64,000 nt of DNA from Parapristionchus giblindavisi (Eukaryota; Nematoda; Chromadorea; Rhabditida; Diplogasteridae): contig CALSFV010000332.1 of NCBI GenBank assembly GCA_943737045.1, positions 186,001-250,000 on the forward strand, read 5' to 3'. Each line of letters starts with the position of its first letter. The stretch's first letter is position 1. Of this stretch, positions 37,101 to 50,098 are shown piece after piece. A program made the position numbers and the translations under genes. The notes below the pieces were generated by a model. The model was not told the DNA's origin. It saw only the letters and a program-made list of their open reading frames with translations, and did not search any database.

Positions 37101-40100
37101 AATCAATAAACTACCGTACCTTGAGTTGAACGCATTGTCCATTATTGATTAATCTAGCTTCATCGATCCTAGTCTGCTTGAGATATTTGATCTGCAATAT
37201 TTTCTAGAATATCATTTCTTTGAGCTCACTTGGTGTCATACGGTACATGAACAACAGTTAAGACATCGGCTCAGTAAGATTCCAGGAAGATTCCTATTCA
37301 TTTGGGCTGCTTCCTTGAAACACAGATGTGGCGGGTTTTCGAATTTTAAAAACTCGATTTTCACCAAAAAAAATGGTGCGACCTAGGACCGATGTTAGTG
37401 TCGATTAATTATAAGTATAAATAGACAACAAAAACTGGCTATACGAAGGTCCGGAGATCCGATCGCAAACTGATTTTTTTACCTCCTCAAAACATTCTAA
37501 AATTTATTAAAATTTTAAAACAAAAAAGTGCAGTCCAATTTTTGCCTCATCTTATAGAGCAAAAAATTCGAATAAAGGAAAAAAATCAAAAATCGAAGGA
37601 CCCATCTTTTGAGATAAATTAACCTGAAGATGACCCGAAAATAATTTTGTTTTCAAACCCCCTCAAGTTTGTACTCATATTGAAGAGCTCGTCATGTAGA
37701 ACAACTTTCATGTTGAACGTTTTGTCTGAAACTCATGTACAAGAGAATTATATGAATTAAGATTTAATGGATCCTAATCGTTTAGATTGTTTGTATCTTG
37801 AGAACAAACGACTTTCATAGACTATGACCAACATAAAAAATGATGTACTTGACGAGTGCTTTAAAATGAGTATAAGTATGACAAGGTTTCGACAACTTTT
37901 TTTTCAAGTCCATTTCCAGGCCATATTATTCAGCATGGAGGTCTACAATTTTTTCGTGAAACAACAAAGTAAGTATGGATTTTTGCGTTCTACAATATAG
38001 GCGTAATCACTTTGTGAACAAAAAATATTTTACTTTCGTTTTACACAAAATTGGGTGAACAACCGTGTGAATAAAATAAACTCATGTAGTTCTTTTGTAC
38101 ATGAGTTTCAAACAAAACGTTCAACATGAAAGTTGTTCAACTCGATGAGCTCTTCAATATGAGTACAAACATGAGGGGCTTTGAAACCAGAAATATTTTC
38201 GGGTCAACTTCAGGTCCATTTATCTCAAAAGACGGGTCCTTCGATTTTTGATTTTTCCCCTTATTCGACGCGGAATTTTTTGCTCTATAAGATGAGGCAA
38301 AAATTGGACTGCCCTTTTTTGTTTTAAAATTTCAATCAATTTTAGAATGTTTTGAGGAAGTAAAAAATCAGTTTGCGATCGGATTTCCAGACCTTCGTAT
38401 AGCCAGTTTTTGTTGTCTATTTATACTTATAATTAATCGACACTAACATCGGTCCTAGGTCGCTCCATTTTTTTTTCGGTGAAAATCGAGTTTTCAAAAT
38501 TCGAAAACCCGCCACATCTGTGTTTCAAGGAAGCAGCCCAAATGAATACCCATTTTGTGATGGGGGCCCATGGGGGGGTATCCATAAAAAAAAATTGGGC
38601 CAAATCGGTGAGGTCGATGTCCGGGGTCACTGGCTCAACCCTCGAATCTTACTGAGCCGGTGTCTTAAAAGTCCCCACCGCACTGCACGAAAATACCGAA
38701 CCTCGTAGGTTCGATTATTGCATGGTGTAAATCAACTTTGCTGTTTTTGTCAGATCGGGAACACAAAAGCCTTTTTCTCCATTTTTATGCATTTGATGAA
38801 CAGATTTGAAGTGAAATGGATCTATCCACTATCATATCTATTATACTTTCACTATTTTCATTCATATATCATCTCTATTATACTACACTGCATTCATATA
38901 TCATCTCTATTATACTACACTCGCAGTGAAGCATAATAGATATTTTACTTCAACAAACAGGTTTGTCTAGCAAAATATATCATTTTACTCTCACTCATCT
39001 ATCTTTCTTCTGCTTATGAAATATTAGTTCACTTATATTATATCAGGAACTCACGATCATTTTATAGAAGTCAACTAGAGTATATATAGATGATTCCTTA
39101 TCTTCTTCTAGATTTATATAAACATTGTCATCCATTTTCAATCGATAGTATGTACCCGTGAAGCAATCAGAAGCGATGAAATCGATATACTGTAGAGATA
39201 CTTTTGATTACTGTCTATGAAATAAATAATTGATTGATTACCATAAGACGACGTTTGATTGAACTACGATGGATTGTCAGATCGATCTTACTCTTACTGA
39301 AAGATAGATTTATATTTATAATAGATGAATGATATAATATGAACTAACCGATTGGTTCCATATTCATGTAGAGGAATCTCTTCTTGAGTATATATCATTG
39401 ATGAGGGTAGATCATTCATTATGAAGAAGATGAATTAAATAGAATAATGAAGAATATATGGAAGGGACGCTATGTATAGATGTATAAGGAATAGAATGAA
39501 CAGACATTGATAGAAAGAAGGAGTTGATAGCCAGTGGGTATGATTATAGATAGATGGATAGATGAGAGGTCAGGATGATGACAATGACAATGGGTTAATG
39601 TCTAAATGATACGATACGGTATTCATGAACATAGCACATTATTCTGACAATCAACTATATTAATTATTTAATTAAGGAAGTTGGATTATCTCTTCTCACT
39701 TCTTCCATTGAACATCTTGTTAATAAGGTATAAATATTCATTTCAATATTGATATAAATTGACTCCCCAATTATTTTCCACTTGTTCATAATTGTCTTGT
39801 CTGACATCGTAGCTTTAATATGTGTTGTATATATTTTATATCTTGTTACGTAGTAAGTGTTTTGATCATATATGGGATAACTAAGATAAGCAATAGTACA
39901 CGTACATGTACATTTACTATTTGTATACTGTATGAGTGTATTAGAGATTGTAGAACTAAACGGAAGTTGTTAAGGAGAAGATGAAGTTAGAAAGATAGAT
40001 AGAGATAGTTGTAAGAGAGGAGAAAGATTAAAAAAATAGAGTACGTCATTTAATGAATGAGGAAGTAGATAAACTATTAAGATGTTTAATGGAAATAATG

Positions 40101-43100
40101 ATGATTACTTGTAATTGTCATGTGCTATTAGTATTACATTCCATTGTTTATACAATACATAATAATATATTTAATATAGATGTATTTCTAGGGTAAAGAG
40201 GATTGTCCACATCTCCTTGTATCCACTCATTTCCATGCTCTACTTGATCTACTTGAATTAGACCATGATCAGATCACTTATCAAGTAATCGATATCGTAA
40301 TCATTCCATCTACCGTAATACTTTACAGACTCTGGAGGTTCTTCGTCGTGGTGCAATACTAAACTTCCAATATCGATTAGTTGAAGGAGTTGTCAATTCA
40401 TCATTCGCTGCATTTACTGCTGCAAAGGCAGGAATACCACAGAAAGCTGTTGAGAGATCAAATAAGGTATTGTACAATGGGATACTGTATATTGATTGAT
40501 TTAATGAAAACCTTTGTATTTTGAATGATTTATTTCATTCTCATCTATATATCCACTCCGTTATATCTAAATACAGTAATCATTTAATTATATTATTGAT
40601 TCTATTAATATTCGTATTATAAGGTGTATGAACATTTGAGAGATGGAGGACGTCTATGTGATATTCGATTAGAAGATAAAAAAGAAGAAGAAAGGTAATC
40701 ATATTCCTTATCCCTATTCATTATTCCTCTATCTCCATTTTGTTGTCTACATACATATTTCTAGAATTCCTATAGAGTGTTTTTCGTCTAGACTAGACTT
40801 ATAATAAATTATTTATAAATAACAATAAATTATTTATGAATAACAATTAGATATATTTATCCATATATTGTGGTACTTTTCTTTATTGTGTCCAAGATCG
40901 CATTCCCTTACCTACCCAATATCTACACACTTTTACACATGAAATGTAGTTCGACATTTTTATGGTTATCTATTCTCGTTATACAAGGTATTACACGAGA
41001 TTGTATTTTTTTAAATTTAGTGTCGCTCACTTTCCGTAACACCCACTCATTCTGATGTATCTCACATTTAGTTGTCATCTTAACATTGTGAGAGAATCCA
41101 TTAATCTTTACTTGTAAAGTAGCTACGTAATATGCCCATATGAAAATCGTTAGATTAAGTTTGCTTTGCTCATGAGATAATCTACTTTCATTCCCTATTC
41201 ATATTCCAATGTAGTCTACCACACATAAGCGATTAGTTGTCGTATATGATAGATACGTAATGCACATCTCCCTTCCCTCTGAATATGAGACCCTCGTGGT
41301 TAGGAGTAAGGATTATTAACCTACGTAATAGAGGAATTGTATTTGATCTATTTCAGGAAGAAGTTATTGATTTCTCATATGGAAGAGATGATAGAATGGA
41401 TTAAAGAATGGAGATTAGAAGATAAATCAATGATCAATGATAATAATGGAGATAATGATATACCTGACATTATAATCAATATTCATCAAAGGGTAATCAT
41501 TCTCATGAATTCATTAGTCTTGACCATAGGTCGAAAAGTATGTTACAACGTACCAAACCTGACAGGATTTTGAGCAAAAATTTCATAGAAATCGAAAAAC
41601 CTGACCGGATTTTGAGCCAGATTTGCCAAAAATCGGAAAACCTGATTTTGAAAACCGTTAACCTAGCTATTCGACCTATGGTCTAGACTACCGTACCCTT
41701 GAATTTTTTCCAAATATTTGTCTTCATCTTCTTTAATACGTTCAAAGATTCATCTAAGTACACTAATGTAATGTTTATATGTGAGAGATGGTCTAACATC
41801 CATTGGTACATTCATTTACGTGTACATTCGAAGATTCATTTATATGAATGAGGAAATACGAAATATCCATACATAGTTAGTAGTAAAGAATGATAGATGA
41901 TGGATATACAATATATGTACTGAGATCCCATGAGGATAGACAAAGATCTATACTGTTTATGGACACTGTTTATAGTGAATATATCTTAAATGTACACAAG
42001 GAAATCAATCTATTTAGATATAATATTATAATTATGATGACATTGATTATATCCAATTGATTTGTTTCATTTATAGCTCTCACAAATGTTACCTAATGAT
42101 AATGAATGTAATGATATGAATGAAGAAGATGATGAGGAAGAGGAAAGAAGAAAAGATATGATAGTAGAAGTGAAGGAGAATCATGAACTAATGGATACTG
42201 TAGGAGTAGAAGAAAATGATGGAGAAAGAGATAAGACTGTAGACGATGTAGTAGTAAATGACGAAGAACGAAGAAACGAAGAAATTCAACAAAGAAATGA
42301 AGAGGATGAAGAAGATAATACACAGAATATAGCTGATTGTACATTCCCATGGGAGAATGAGAGTCCTATCACGAAGAATAAGAGGTACGGTAGATCCTTT
42401 GAGTGTACTGTATCATGATGAGATATGATTATAGAGATGATGATGATAATGTATTGAATGATGTAACATTTCCATGGGAGATTGATACACAAAATGATAC
42501 AATAGAAAGAGATAGAAGTAAAGATAATGAATCGATATTTATACTCAAAGATAAGGTACTATCAATTCATTCATATACTTTATAATCTTGACTATTTTAG
42601 ACAATGAATACATCTACCATAGGCAAATCATTAGATGATAATATTGAAGAAGAAGTTACTGGTGATAAGGTAGTTTGTATCTATCATAGTCATTTATCTA
42701 CTCTACATTCATCATATATTGATTATATAATTGTGTTGATTATAGTCCCATCGTACACCTCATGAATCAATATTAGATATATCTACTACAAGTATTCTTA
42801 AAGGAAGTACAGGAAGACATGAACGGACTCGTGATAGGAGGTACGGTAGAATGAGATAGGATACAATTCTATCTTTGTTGAGTTTGTGTATTCATTCATT
42901 TACCGTATCCTTTATCTTGACACAAATATCATTCTTCTATTTCATTCTGAAATTCATCTTTTATTATTATGAAAAGAAATTTGAATACATAATTCTGCTT
43001 TTTTGTATTCAAAAAGGGAAATGAGAAAGTGTATATCCTCAATTCTTAACTTCCTCTTTTTTGCTTCTTGCAACATTTGTCGTCCATTCGCAATAATTCT

Positions 43101-45596
43101 CCATTACTTGAATATTCATTAAGTGTGAGAAAGTTGTATTAATTGAGAAAGGATAGATTTATGAAGTATCTATTAGATGTACAAGTATATTCAATATCCA
43201 TTCATATTATCTCTTTCATTATTAATCACATTTACCTATTACTCTATTCCATCCATTCATATTTCAATATGATCTTTAATCGTGTACGAAATAATTCAAA
43301 TGAGATATAGTAGTTAATATCTCGATCTATTCATATCTCTTTTAATCATTCAACTATACTATCAAATGTAATAAGAATCAATGATCATTCTCATTTTGTC
43401 TTTCCTTACTATTATTAACTCTTACTATGGTATGATGTTTTAAGAAAAGTTTAACATTTAACAAGTGCTAAATATTGAAAATCGCTGAAAATCACTAGTT
43501 TTTATGAGTAATAGTTGTGAAGAGTGAATGAATGAATGATATATGTGATATAGGATGGAATGATATCATATTCATTCATTCATTCATTAGAATGACGTGT
43601 AGTAGTTATATCACTATCCCATCTTCTTGACCCCATCATTAAACTATTTATCCATTATCAACGTCACTTTAATCATTTATCCCATTAGACTATATCATGT
43701 GATTTAGACTCAATGAGATACTTTCATACTATCTTCTCATTCAATCTCTTATTCTTCTTCCTCTTATGTCTATTCTCTTCTTTACTAATTCGTTTATTTG
43801 CAAGTGAAGCGTATTTGATTGTAGACAGAAAGAGTAACCGTTCTTCCTCCTTTCAACTCTTATCTCCACCCTCGCTCTTAATCTTACACTGAAACTATCT
43901 GACTAGACAGGTTCTGCTAATTTCCAAAGGGAAAATCACTAATTTGAGATCATCAAAGGCTCATGATACCGTAATTTAATTAGAATTGTCTCTTTTGATC
44001 TACCCTTCATACCGTATTCCTCTTAGTCTTTACAATTACAGTAATCTATCTGTGAGCTTCTCAACTGCAGTAACAATGATGATGACAGAGAAAGTGGAGG
44101 AATACATTGTTGAGGTAAGATAGAATTATGATAATGGGATTACGGTAGTGACTGAGGTGATGTAAAAAGGGGAGTGAGGCAATTCATAGAACAATCATAT
44201 CGGACAACATACATTTTCGGAGCCCTCGCCATTGTTCTCAATATATTGACATATATATCAATTTTCGAAATATGGTGGGTCAATTTAGAAAATTCGCCTA
44301 ACGTGGGCCATATATAGTGGGTCAATCCTCGCATTGCGAGGGTATGAAAATGAATGATCGGATAACCGACCCCACTGGCATTTACAACCTCTCCTCGGAA
44401 TTTTTCGGGCCGATTTCGACCCGGGGGATTTTCTCAGCTGGTAATTGTCGGATGGAAAAACTAAAAGTAGGTTTGGAATAAGCAAAATAATCAATATGCC
44501 TTAAAAAGTGAAAAGTCGAATTTACAGTTTTAATAGGTGGAATTAGGGTTAAAATGAGTAATTTTCGCAAGTATTTTTCGAGCATCCATAAAACATAAAT
44601 CGGAATTCGGACCTAACTTGGGAATGGTATAAACTCACATATCCCGATTTTCACGAAAGTTGCAGGGTTTCTAAATCGACTACTCGACCTAGCTGCAGAA
44701 TTTTTAAGGTGGTATAATGTTATGCTAGCATATGCTGGTATTCCGCAAGGGGCTGGTTCAATTCCCCTCCAGTGCACTTCTTTTACTGAGTCATGAGTTA
44801 TCAATTTTTTTAAATGACAAAATATCCCTCCGGAATACCAACCAAACATCATAACACTTGACCACGCTGCAGCTCGGAATGGAAAAAGAAGAACATGTTC
44901 ATATCGCGCGAGGATATCAGCTGATCAATTACTTGAAAAAAAATTTAAAAAATGCTTTTCGCCGAGCTATAAAGTAAAACATTTCGCAGGTTTTTAATGC
45001 ATATTCGGAATTAGCGTATTCGATTTAGGAAACCCTGCAACTTTCGTGAAAATCGGGATATGTGAGTTCACACCATTCCCATGTAAGTTCTCACTCTCAT
45101 TTGGAATCTGATAGGTTGGTCATTCACCCGAGAGAGAGAGTGAGGTTGAAAACAGTCTCTTGTCGGACATCTGAGATAAAAGGTCCAGAGGGAAAATGAT
45201 CCGTGAGTCGTTCCCACCACTCTAGTCATGACTTCTCCACTGGAAGAGCGGACATTTGCTTAACATTCATATTCCACTGAAAAGAATTATACTAATGGCA
45301 ATGATCTTTGATCTTTGTAGAGACCTTCTCCTAAACGTCGAAAAAACAACTACGATCTATTTGAAGAACTCATTCAAGGTTAAACAGTATTTAGTATTGA
45401 ACTTGTAAATAGATTTAATGATTTAGGATCAACGAAAGGTCTGAAGTGTCTACATAAAATGAATGAAGACCGTAATGAGGAAAAATATGATGAAACGATG
45501 AGAGAAGAAGGAGAAAGGAATGAAAAAGAAGATGATGAATATGATAGAGACACATCGCAATTAACGATTGCTGTTAAACGATTACGATCACATTAA
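31124..45596 (+). CDS. msh-5: MutS homologue MSH-5, meiotic crossover factor
   Basis: More than twenty exons encode a MutS-family protein without the mismatch-recognition domain. With MSH-4 (HIM-14) it forms MutS-gamma, which stabilises crossover intermediates in meiotic nuclei. The start is MSRKGDGGRSTDRSKSN. The ATPase domain shows Walker A GPNACGKSVYLKQ (about 34882-34915), then ALRRATGSSLVIIDEFGKGT (Walker B, about 35215-35274), EVGLSLLTSSIEHLVNK (39678-39728), CPHLLVSTHFHAL and the C-terminal helices YRLVEGVVNSSFAAFTAAKA. After VYEHLRDGGRL the protein continues as a long acidic/basic tail with SPITK, TP and SPKRRK, ending …VKRLRSH. A 4.4-kb intron splits Walker B from the next ATPase motif and contains an antisense gene and two palindromic elements; another intron contains an antisense tRNA. 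The MSH-5 assignment rests on the MutS core with DEFGKGT, and on the long tail as in C. elegans MSH-5. Confidence 0.9.
33265..33337 (-). tRNA. tRNA-Val (anticodon CAC)
   Basis: A complete 73-nt cloverleaf: acceptor GGTCTTG pairs with CAAGACC. The A box is TGTAGTGG-like, the anticodon arm TCTGC-TTCACAC-GCAGA gives CAC, and the T arm GCCGG-TTCGAAC-CCGGC is perfect. Four T residues follow the 3' end (AAAA at 33256-33259 on the plus strand), a polymerase III stop. It lies in an msh-5 intron on the opposite strand, and the short frames over it are not protein-coding. Confidence 0.95.
35416..36620. mobile_element. 1.2-kb palindromic element in msh-5
   Basis: Ends GAGAGAC and GTCTCTC, with long inverted arms (for example GAGCTCACAGACGGAGTTTG and its inverse, and GGTGAGGGTCATTTTTTATT) around a centre near 36.02 kb. 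TTAT flanks both ends (35412-35415 and 36621-36624), a likely 4-bp target duplication. Non-coding. Confidence 0.8.
36621..39419 (-). CDS. Nested antisense gene in an msh-5 intron, unknown function
   Basis: Seven exons with matching phases give about 187 residues: about 39349-39419, 39242-39296, 39055-39189, 37120-37191, 36972-37073, 36846-36902, 36621-36692. The protein starts MNDLPSSMIYTQEEIPLHEY. It continues with a basic segment (KSKIDLTIHRSSIKRRLM) and YIDFIASDCFTGTYYRLKMD, then mostly charged helical sequence (YLKQTRIDEARLINNGQ, LERLEGKDMILMIEELIK), ending …ESISMRR. No signal peptide or membrane segment and no family I recognise. The whole gene lies inside the 4.4-kb msh-5 intron on the opposite strand, and its fourth coding interval is separated from the third by a 1.4-kb palindromic element. 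Co-retention of seven in-phase exons argues for a real gene. Confidence 0.7.
37259..38667. mobile_element. 1.4-kb palindromic element in an intron of the nested gene
   Basis: Outer ends TAAGACATCGGCTCAGTAAG and its near inverse CTTACTGAGCCGGTGTCTTA. Inner arms (TTCATTTGGGCTGCTTCC onwards) match for about 500 bp each side. A diverged piece of the same end (GTCTTACCGAGCCGGTCTCT) is at 269-288. A tRNA B-box-like GGTTCGATT lies just outside its right end (38707-38715). No gene. Confidence 0.8.
41525..41680. mobile_element. Small MITE, second CATAGGTCGAA family copy
   Basis: Inverted ends CATAGGTCGAA and TTCGACCTATG with internal AAACCTGACCGGATTTTGAG repeats, as in the 8874-8993 copy. Located in an msh-5 intron. 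Confidence 0.7.
44606..45092. mobile_element. About 490-bp palindromic element with a tRNA B-box-like core
   Basis: CTCACATATCCCGATTTTCA and AAAGTTGCAGGGTTTC at 44636-44673 recur inverted at about 45030-45067. Between them GGTTCAATTCC (44755-44765) is a perfect B box, with tRNA-like flanking sequence lacking a foldable acceptor. It lies in the last long msh-5 intron. Confidence 0.65.
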
Positions 45597-47126
45597 GATT
45601 ACGGTATATGTGCTTTATTTCATTGGATTACGGTATCTCTTATAAGTGTTGGTCGTCATTTGAACTCTTTCTCTCTTTATCTATCCTTGATTGGATATTC
45701 TGTGTGTATATATAACTACTCTATGTACCTGTGTATATCGTCGTGTACTATATTTATCTTTAATCCTCATTTCATTTAATCTACATTACTTTTAACTATG
45801 TACTTCATAATAGATATCAGATGAATGATATCTATGAATGTGAATGTAGTTAGAATCATTATTGGTCTCTATCTGCTCTCTATTCTACATTTTCATTCAT
45901 GTCTATTCATTCACTTAAATCTCACGAATCAATTTCACTCTCACGTTTCAAATTTAGTTAGTCATTCTAGAGGGATGAAGAGACAGACAGACACTAACTG
46001 AGACCATATCTATTTTGTGAAGATGTATTGTATTCTTCTCATGAAATGGTTCTGATTTATATGTGATATTGATATAAGATAGATAAGAAGTTATATCGTG
46101 TAGATTATTCTGCACGTTATCTCATTCTTTACATCATCTCATCTCCAATATAGAATACCAAATGGCACGTAGACAGATAGATACAGTAATCACTCTAATT
46201 AATATTATCTTTCATCTATCATTAGATATATTAAGATGAACATAGATAACATTAGATACTATCAAGTTCAAATTTCATTTGTTTTTTTTTCATGATAAAC
46301 TTAAAATTAGAAAGCATAACTACAAAGATAAAATGTGGATTACAGTGGAGATTAGTATATTCTAAACCTAATAGATTACGGTATCCAAACTATTTATGCG
46401 CTCATTATATTATTTCTATAACTTTTATTAAGCTTATCAAAATTTTCATGTAAAAAAGTTTGATATTGGCAATGTTCCTTTAGACTTAAATTTTTTTAGA
46501 TTAAACTTTTTGATTTAGATTTAGAATGTAATGAAAAAAATAAATAGATATTCAACACATAATCTCTTTTATCGTCTTATAATATGTGTCATTTGATATC
46601 GTGAGAGATTGATCGTGTCTCATCATATGGTCTTGTATACAATGATAAGATATTATGATCATCTGAAGAAAACTAGATTTAACCATTCTTTATAGACGTT
46701 ATTAAATCTAAATACTTTAACTTGTGTTGGCTGTTTTATTCTTAGATTTTTCTGTTCTCTGTTATTTCTGTATATTTCGTTTTGATATTCCTGTATCATA
46801 TTGTTTTGTTCTTGTTCTTGTTGATTGTTTCTTTGTGAATTTCTTAATTTGTGTTATAATAATCTGAATTGATAAGAAAGTCGTGTTAGCGTCTAATAGC
46901 GTAAGAATAACATGACGTTGATAGGGAGAAGGTTGAGGGTGAGGGTTATTATGGTAACAATATCTCAATCACTATTTTTTCTCGCTGATAATATGTTATC
47001 CGCAAAATGAGACGAATTAAAAATGACGATATGTGTATGACGATGTTTAAATCGTACAGTGAAGTCTCAGATGTATTGGCATATTCTTATCATTATAGTA
47101 CATGAAAGATTGATAAGAAGAATCAG
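45597..47126. other. Intergenic, no gene seen
   Basis: AT-rich spacer after the msh-5 stop with many ATCTAT/TATGAT microsatellite-like words and short random frames. A possible AATAAA-like end for msh-5 could not be fixed. Confidence 0.5.
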
Positions 47127-47336
47127 ATGGGGTCACATATTAACGTAGATAATCCAATCTCATTCAATCGATATTCTCCAGAGCTAAAGCTAGTTCTCCT
47201 ACCGTATTTTCACCTAAAAGATCTTGTACACGCTTGTTTTCCTTGTATATTAAGTCATTTTTGGAACATTCTCGATTATACATATGTCCTAAGCCTGAAT
47301 TTTTTAGTATTTCAATTTTTATATTTTAGTTTTTAA
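47127..47336 (+). pseudogene. F-box-like fragment
   Basis: The frame starts MGSHINVDNPISFNRYSPE and continues LKLVLLPYFHLKDLVHACFP…FWNILDYT, resembling the first helices of an F-box (leucine/proline, then LKDL and a W). F-box proteins are abundant in nematodes and recruit substrates to SCF ubiquitin ligases. No substrate-binding domain follows; a possible later block at about 47629-47757 (ILIQDEKCLIDALQND…) is unsupported. Probably a gene remnant. Confidence 0.3.
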
Positions 47337-47759
47337 TATTATCTAGATCAACTATGCGGTGGGTCACCAGATCTGTAGCGATATGCGATGATTCTATTGA
47401 TCCTTGTTTCTTGCAATAATTCATAAAGCCTGATCCAACTTTCTTCGCAAATTCGTCCTCCCATCTCAAGCCGGGTCTTCTTGTTTGTTTTAGCCGGTTG
47501 TGACATGGTAAATTATGTACTCAACCATTTTCTTGTACATGCCCTGATATGTAATGCTCACTGCGTAGCGCATAATAAAGTATTATTAAAATTATATCCG
47601 ATAAGTATTATCTTTAATTTCAACAGTAATTCTTATACAAGATGAAAAATGTCTGATTGATGCACTACAAAATGATAAACAAAATCTCTTTGCAACAAAT
47701 ATTTGGGAAGATCAACTGATCGATTTTTCAGCGCATTATCAAGTTCACAAAATTAGATA

Positions 47760-50098
47760 ATGTTCTACAATTTAAAAAATCTATTGTTGTCATACATTAG
47801 GTGGAAACAAATAGCGACTCAATTACATATCTACAACACAAACATTGATAATACATAGCCCATGGATCAGAGCAAAGTCAAATACTACCTTCTCTGAATG
47901 TATCATATTTCTGTGAATGAGTGACAAAGAAGTAAGAATTTAGAACGAATGTCAGAGACAACATATATGTAAAGATATGGTAAATATGAATATTTCAACA
48001 TAATGTCCCCATACCGTAACCATGATAGATATGGAGAGGAACTTCTATGAACACAAACTACAAAAGTCAATTGCGATTTGTCGTTTCTCACGTGCGCAAT
48101 GACTAGACGAAAGGAAGAGGAAAGAAAAGATAGAAGGAGTAGATAAATAGAAGAGAGATAGAATAGAGATAGAGAGAGACAGTATAGTTTATGATCGCTT
48201 CCTTTCTTCCATCATCGTTCCTCTCTTTAGTGTTCTGCAAATAAAATCCACGATGATATTTCCAAAAGTCACGTAGACAGCCTCTTTTTGAACGTTCTTT
48301 GATAGTAATGAATGATGCAAGCTGGAAATGTGATTAGATCATGTAGATCTCAGTGGCTAATATTTGGGAAGTTAATCTAATTTAGCGAATCTGATAGTTG
48401 TTGTAAACAAAGTAATTGATCTACAAATGGCACTTACTTATTTGAAAAGAATGACAAAAAATGTATATGAGTTTTGATCACTGACATTGATTTTTTTATA
48501 AATTTGATTGAGTTCTCTTCTTTCTTTCATTTTTCTGTCATTCATGTGATGGTTATAGACTGGTCTCTATTTGATCATTCGTCACTCCCAATGACCCATT
48601 TACCATTTGAAGTATAAGTCTACTCTTGAACATCCATCGTATATTGATGGATCAATATCATTTCATCAATTATGGGTAGCGAACATATCGATAGGAAATA
48701 TCCTCAGTGATGTTTCAACTATACGAAATGCTTTACATTATGGATTGTGCTTTACATTATTAAGTAGTAATTTATTCCGATAATAGCTATACTCATAGAA
48801 CATAAATATGACGCGATGTTCTCCTGAATATTGACACAAATACAGCACATAAAGATATCACACACACCATAATCAATGATCTATAGTTGTGATAATATGT
48901 CTGATTGAATGAAGGAATGTCCTTTGACTCTTCACATGTTTTGTCATACGATATTAACTACTTTCTAATAATAGTATACAGAATAGAGATACTCATTGGT
49001 TACGATTAATTGAATGAAAAACTATGATAGTATAGTCATCACGAGAACTTGGATTGGATATGGAATGATAAACTACAAGGAATAAGTACATTATCATCAA
49101 TTGTAATGAATCAATACAACAAACTACCAGTTTGTCATTCCTTCTTTTTGATCATTTTCATGATTGTCACGTAGACATTGTCTGTGTACGTGCAGATCAT
49201 TACATTTTATTGTGAATGGGCGGAGTTTCATCCTTTAGTCCCGCCCCTTATGCACCCATGGTGTTCTACGATATAAGAGGAAAGCTTCAATGAGATACCT
49301 TTAAAGCACTCTTGCTTTCTATTCTTCATGTTCAGATTCATTTGTTGATTACTGTAATAGTCTATTCTGATTACTGTAGTCATTTACTGTAGACTAATAC
49401 AATATTATCTGATTACTGTACTGGTATGTATAGAATACTGTAGCCATTTTGCCAAAATTGACATAGTCGCTTAAAATAATTACTGCTGACAAAAATTCCC
49501 ATTATATCATCTAATTATGGTAATTCTTTATTCCGAATTCCGTAGTTGACTCCTGAGATTACTGTAGCAGTCTTTTTATCATTATTTAATACATTTACGC
49601 AGGTTATTGTAATCTCCTGTTTTCCCGTATTTTTTAAAGTTTTTTTTACTGTGGAAATATAAATTTAAAGCCATGTTCATATTTTCATCTTTATTTATTC
49701 CGATTTATGCCAAAAAAGGGAAGATGTATGTGACAGCTTAATGACTATTGGCATTCGAATATTGCACTGCGGGTATGCCAGAGGGAAGGTGTTATATTTA
49801 ATTATAAAAGAGAAATGAGAAAGGAAAAAGAGTGATTGGTATACGGTAGTCTCCATCTTATCATTGTCACGTAATCAACTATATCAATGAGAGTGAACAA
49901 GTATTGAGTGAGATGGTCTTATTCATTCACTTCTTTATAATGATCTTTGATCTTTAATCGTGTATTGATATGTGTTCCGTATGATTATAATGAACTCTTC
50001 ATCTATATATGATCATGATGTCTATCACTTTCATTAACTCTTCGTCTATTCTCTAAACTCCTCCCCTTCTCCATCTCTTCTTCTTATTCACTCTAATC
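47760..50098. other. Intergenic, no gene seen
   Basis: AT-rich sequence with scattered TACTGTAG and TACCGTA words between 49340 and 49620, but no spliced coding structure. It should contain the promoter of the acyltransferase starting at 50099. Confidence 0.5.

Noticed and set aside
42086..42418. Acidic 110-codon frame as an independent small gene
   Set aside because: It has an acceptor before it and a donor after NKR, and fits in phase as a tail exon of msh-5.
44613..44852. 79-codon frame (…EVHWRGIEPAPCGIPAYASI…)
   Set aside because: It reads through the tRNA-like core of a palindromic element.
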